A stretch of 26,481 bases of DNA from Chloroflexota bacterium (GTDB taxonomy: Bacteria; Chloroflexota; UBA6077; JADZDV01). This document shows positions 24,925 to 26,481 of this stretch, in pieces; position 1 is the first letter of the stretch, and each line of letters opens with the position of its first letter. Under the pieces are notes generated by a model that saw only the letters and a list, made by a program, of their open reading frames with translations, did no database searches and was not told the DNA's origin. The translations under genes and the position numbers were made by a program. The stretch covers positions 1-26,481 of the forward strand of contig JADZDV010000087.1 in assembly GCA_020850915.1 (NCBI GenBank), read 5' to 3'.

Positions 24925-25365
24925 TTGGCTCAGACGAGCGACCAGCCTCACTATCGGCGCATTCTCCTGGCGACGGACGGCTCGGCATATTCGGCCATTG
25001 CAACCGGGCACGCGCTGTACCTGGCAGAACGGACCGGGGCCGAGCTGACCGTCCTGTACGTCATGAACGTCGACTACCACGTTGGCATCCATCTGGGCGC
25101 AGAGGGCCACGAGCTGGCCGAGGAGGCGCGCCGGACGACAGGAGAGGCGCTTCGTCTTGCCGAGACGACGGGTGTCACGGCGCGTGCGCTGATCGTCCGG
25201 GGCGAGCCTCGCCATGCGATCGTGAACGTAGCGCGACGGGAGCAACCAGACCTTCTCGTCGTCGGAGCACAGGGCCTGGGAGCTCTGGAGCGCGTCCTGC
25301 TCGGCAGCACGTCCACCCACGTGGTGCAGCATGCACCCTGCCCCGTGCTGGTCGTCAGGACGTAA
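24925..25365 (+). CDS. universal stress protein (UspA family)
   Basis: This 146-residue single-domain protein is the normal length. It opens RILLATDGSAYSAIA (Asp18 contacts adenine-type nucleotides) and has the ATP-binding motif G-2x-G-9x-G-S at residues 114-128 (GAQGLG, then GSTS), followed by the ending APCPVLVVRT. It should therefore bind ATP and act in stress survival. The start is TTG directly after the previous TGA with zero gap, so it relies on re-initiation; the ribosome binding site is weak (AAGAG). Confidence 0.92.
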   Translation: MAQTSDQPHYRRILLATDGSAYSAIATGHALYLAERTGAELTVLYVMNVDYHVGIHLGAEGHELAEEARRTTGEALRLAETTGVTARALIVRGEPRHAIVNVARREQPDLLVVGAQGLGALERVLLGSTSTHVVQHAPCPVLVVRT

Positions 25366-25462
25366 CCGAAGGCCCGGCCTCCGACAGCTACAGAACAGAC
25401 ACGGCGCGCTCCGACGAGCGCCAGGCACAGGCTGGGTTTCGTTATCGAAGCGCAGTTCGGGG

Positions 25463-25558
25463 TATCATTCTTCGTGTCTCGTTGACGTGGCAGCCAGTGG
25501 ACTGGAAGACCGGCGCAAGACGGGCGCGCCGATCCTGAGCCGGGGAGCTGCCTTTTTT
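25463..25558 (+). promoter_or_regulatory. gyrA leader: possible -10 and a three-way-junction RNA ending in a T6 run
   Basis: A possible -10 (TATCAT, 25463-25468) is followed by a region that can fold as follows: outer stem GGCAGC (25489-25494) with GCTGCC (25547-25552); inner hairpin CCAGT/ACTGG (25494-25505, sharing one base with the outer stem); and inner hairpin CGGCGC (25511-25516) with GCGCCG (25526-25531). TTTTTT follows directly at 25553-25558. The gyrA ribosome binding site is 8 bases further. It may be the universal stress protein terminator or an attenuator of gyrA. No known riboswitch consensus was recognised. Confidence 0.45.
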
Positions 25559-25578
25559 GTGGGCAAAGGGAGCCATGC

Positions 25579-26481
25579 ATGCCAGATGACACGGGGATCG
25601 GGAGAGTCAGACAGATAAAAGTCGAGGACGAGATGCGCTCGTCTTACCTCGACTACGCGATGAGCGTCATCACCTCCCGCGCGCTCCCCGATGTTCGGGA
25701 CGGACTGAAGCCCGCCCAGCGCCGAATCATGGTCGCGATGCACGACTTGAACCTTGCGCCGAACCGACCCTACCGGAAGTGCGCCAAGATCTGCGGCGAC
25801 ACCTCCGGCAATTACCATCCACACGGCGAGTCGGTCATCTATCCAACACTTGTGCGTCTCGCGCAGCCGTTCAACATGCGCTATCGGCTGGTAGACGGCC
25901 AGGGCAACTTCGGCTCGATCGACGGTGACCCGCCGGCCGCCATGCGCTACACGGAGGCGCGACTCACCCCGATCGCCATGGAGATGCTCGCGGACATCGA
26001 CCGCGACACTGTCGACATGGTGCCCAACTACGATAACACGCGCGTCGAGCCGACGCTGCTGCCAGGGCGCTTTCCCAACTTGCTCTGCAACGGATCGGCC
26101 GGGATCGCCGTTGGCATGGCGACAAACATCCCACCGCACAACCTCGGCGAAGTGGCAGACGCGCTTCGGCACTTGATCACGCATCCTGAGGCGACGATCG
26201 ACGAGCTGTCAAAGTTCATTACCGGTCCAGACTTCCCGACGGGCGGCATCCTGCTCACTCGTGAGAAGGACACGAAGACCGGCGAAGTTCGGGACAACCT
26301 CAGGAACGCGTACGTCACCGGCCATGGGCGGGTCATTATCCGCGCCAAGGCGGCCGTTGAGGAGCGCAGCGCGGGTCGGTTCCAGATCGTCATCACCGAG
26401 CTGCCCTACCAGGTGAACAAGTCGACGCTCCAGGAGCGGATCGCGGAACTGGTGCGCGACAAGAAGCTCGACGGCATCGCC
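25579..26481 (+). CDS. gyrA: DNA gyrase subunit A, 3' end off window
   Basis: The first 301 residues of the DNA-cleaving subunit of gyrase are present. It opens with the winged-helix region [28 protein letters not shown], then the helix [18 protein letters not shown] (residues 73-90) corresponding to the quinolone-resistance region, and the catalytic Tyr124 in [10 protein letters not shown] (equivalent to E. coli Tyr122). The position equal to E. coli Ser83 is Ser85; that of Asp87 is Pro89. The ATG at 25579 has AAGGGAG six bases upstream; the earlier ATG at 25575 leads to a quick stop. A ParC/topoisomerase IV assignment cannot be excluded because the C-terminal domain is outside the window. 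Confidence 0.93.
   Translation, partial: MPDDTGIGRVRQIKVEDEMRSSYLDYAMSVITSRALPDVRDGLKPAQRRIMVAMHDLNLAPNRPYRKCAKICGDTSGNYHPHGESVIYPTLVRLAQPFNMRYRLVDGQGNFGSIDGDPPAAMRYTEARLTPIAMEMLADIDRDTVDMVPNYDNTRVEPTLLPGRFPNLLCNGSAGIAVGMATNIPPHNLGEVADALRHLITHPEATIDELSKFITGPDFPTGGILLTREKDTKTGEVRDNLRNAYVTGHGRVIIRAKAAVEERSAGRFQIVITELPYQVNKSTLQERIAELVRDKKLDGIA

Noticed and set aside
25366..25578. A tRNA or known riboswitch before gyrA
   Set aside because: No T-loop consensus and no match to riboswitch consensus sequences I know; only stems and a T-run are supported.
1..26481. Defence island, prophage, integron or insertion sequence
   Set aside because: No transposase, integrase, nuclease, toxin or phage structural gene is visible, and codon use looks uniform throughout.

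Overview
The window is GC-rich (about two thirds G+C by eye) bacterial chromosome. It has tightly packed genes, frequent GTG and TTG starts, and GGAGG-type ribosome binding sites. The gene mix suggests a Chloroflexota bacterium, perhaps near the Thermomicrobia/Sphaerobacter group: a GyrA helix reading GESVIYPT, an LppX-like secreted protein, a bactofilin-like surface/membrane protein, an NHL propeller with Thr/Pro linkers, and hydantoinase A/B genes. This placement is inference from family resemblance. There are no rRNA, tRNA, CRISPR or transposase genes, so it reads as ordinary chromosome.

Layout. 1-566 (-): 5' part of an MDR-family dehydrogenase running off the left edge. 838-2810 (+): groES-groEL with a strong hairpin after it. 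2911-6161 (-): lipocalin-like protein, a secreted LppX-like protein ending in an LPSTG sorting-type signal, and an MFS exporter. 6244-8988 (+): an SDR-fold protein lacking the YxxxK catalytic pair, an RraA/HMG-aldolase-like protein, and a 3-hydroxyisobutyrate dehydrogenase-like protein whose 3' end runs into the convergent gene. 8851-13011 (-): soluble GAF-GAF histidine kinase, a small Cys-motif protein just upstream of it, an NHL-propeller secreted protein, and a tiny Pro/Ser lipoprotein candidate. 13513-19879 (-): cupin, HyuB, HyuA, a coiled-coil protein of unknown function and an alpha/beta hydrolase, spaced like one or two operons. 20073-22808 (+): bactofilin-like membrane protein and a 14-TM-type MFS drug exporter with its own promoter. 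22878-25365 (+): M20 peptidase, YgjP-type metalloprotease, a 79-residue unknown and a universal stress protein, nearly or fully abutting. 25579-end (+): 5' part of gyrA, preceded by a leader that can fold as a three-way junction followed by six T's.

How they work together. The window mixes housekeeping functions (GroESL, GyrA), cell-envelope proteins (LPSTG protein, NHL protein, bactofilin-like protein, small lipoprotein), efflux (two MFS) and small-molecule catabolism (HyuA/HyuB/cupin, SDR, RraA-like, hydroxyacid dehydrogenase, M20 peptidase). I see no single obviously new multi-gene system. The most unusual items are the gyrA leader, the LPSTG protein, the small Cys protein paired with an orphan kinase, the SDR without its catalytic Tyr/Lys, and the coding overlap at 8851-8988.
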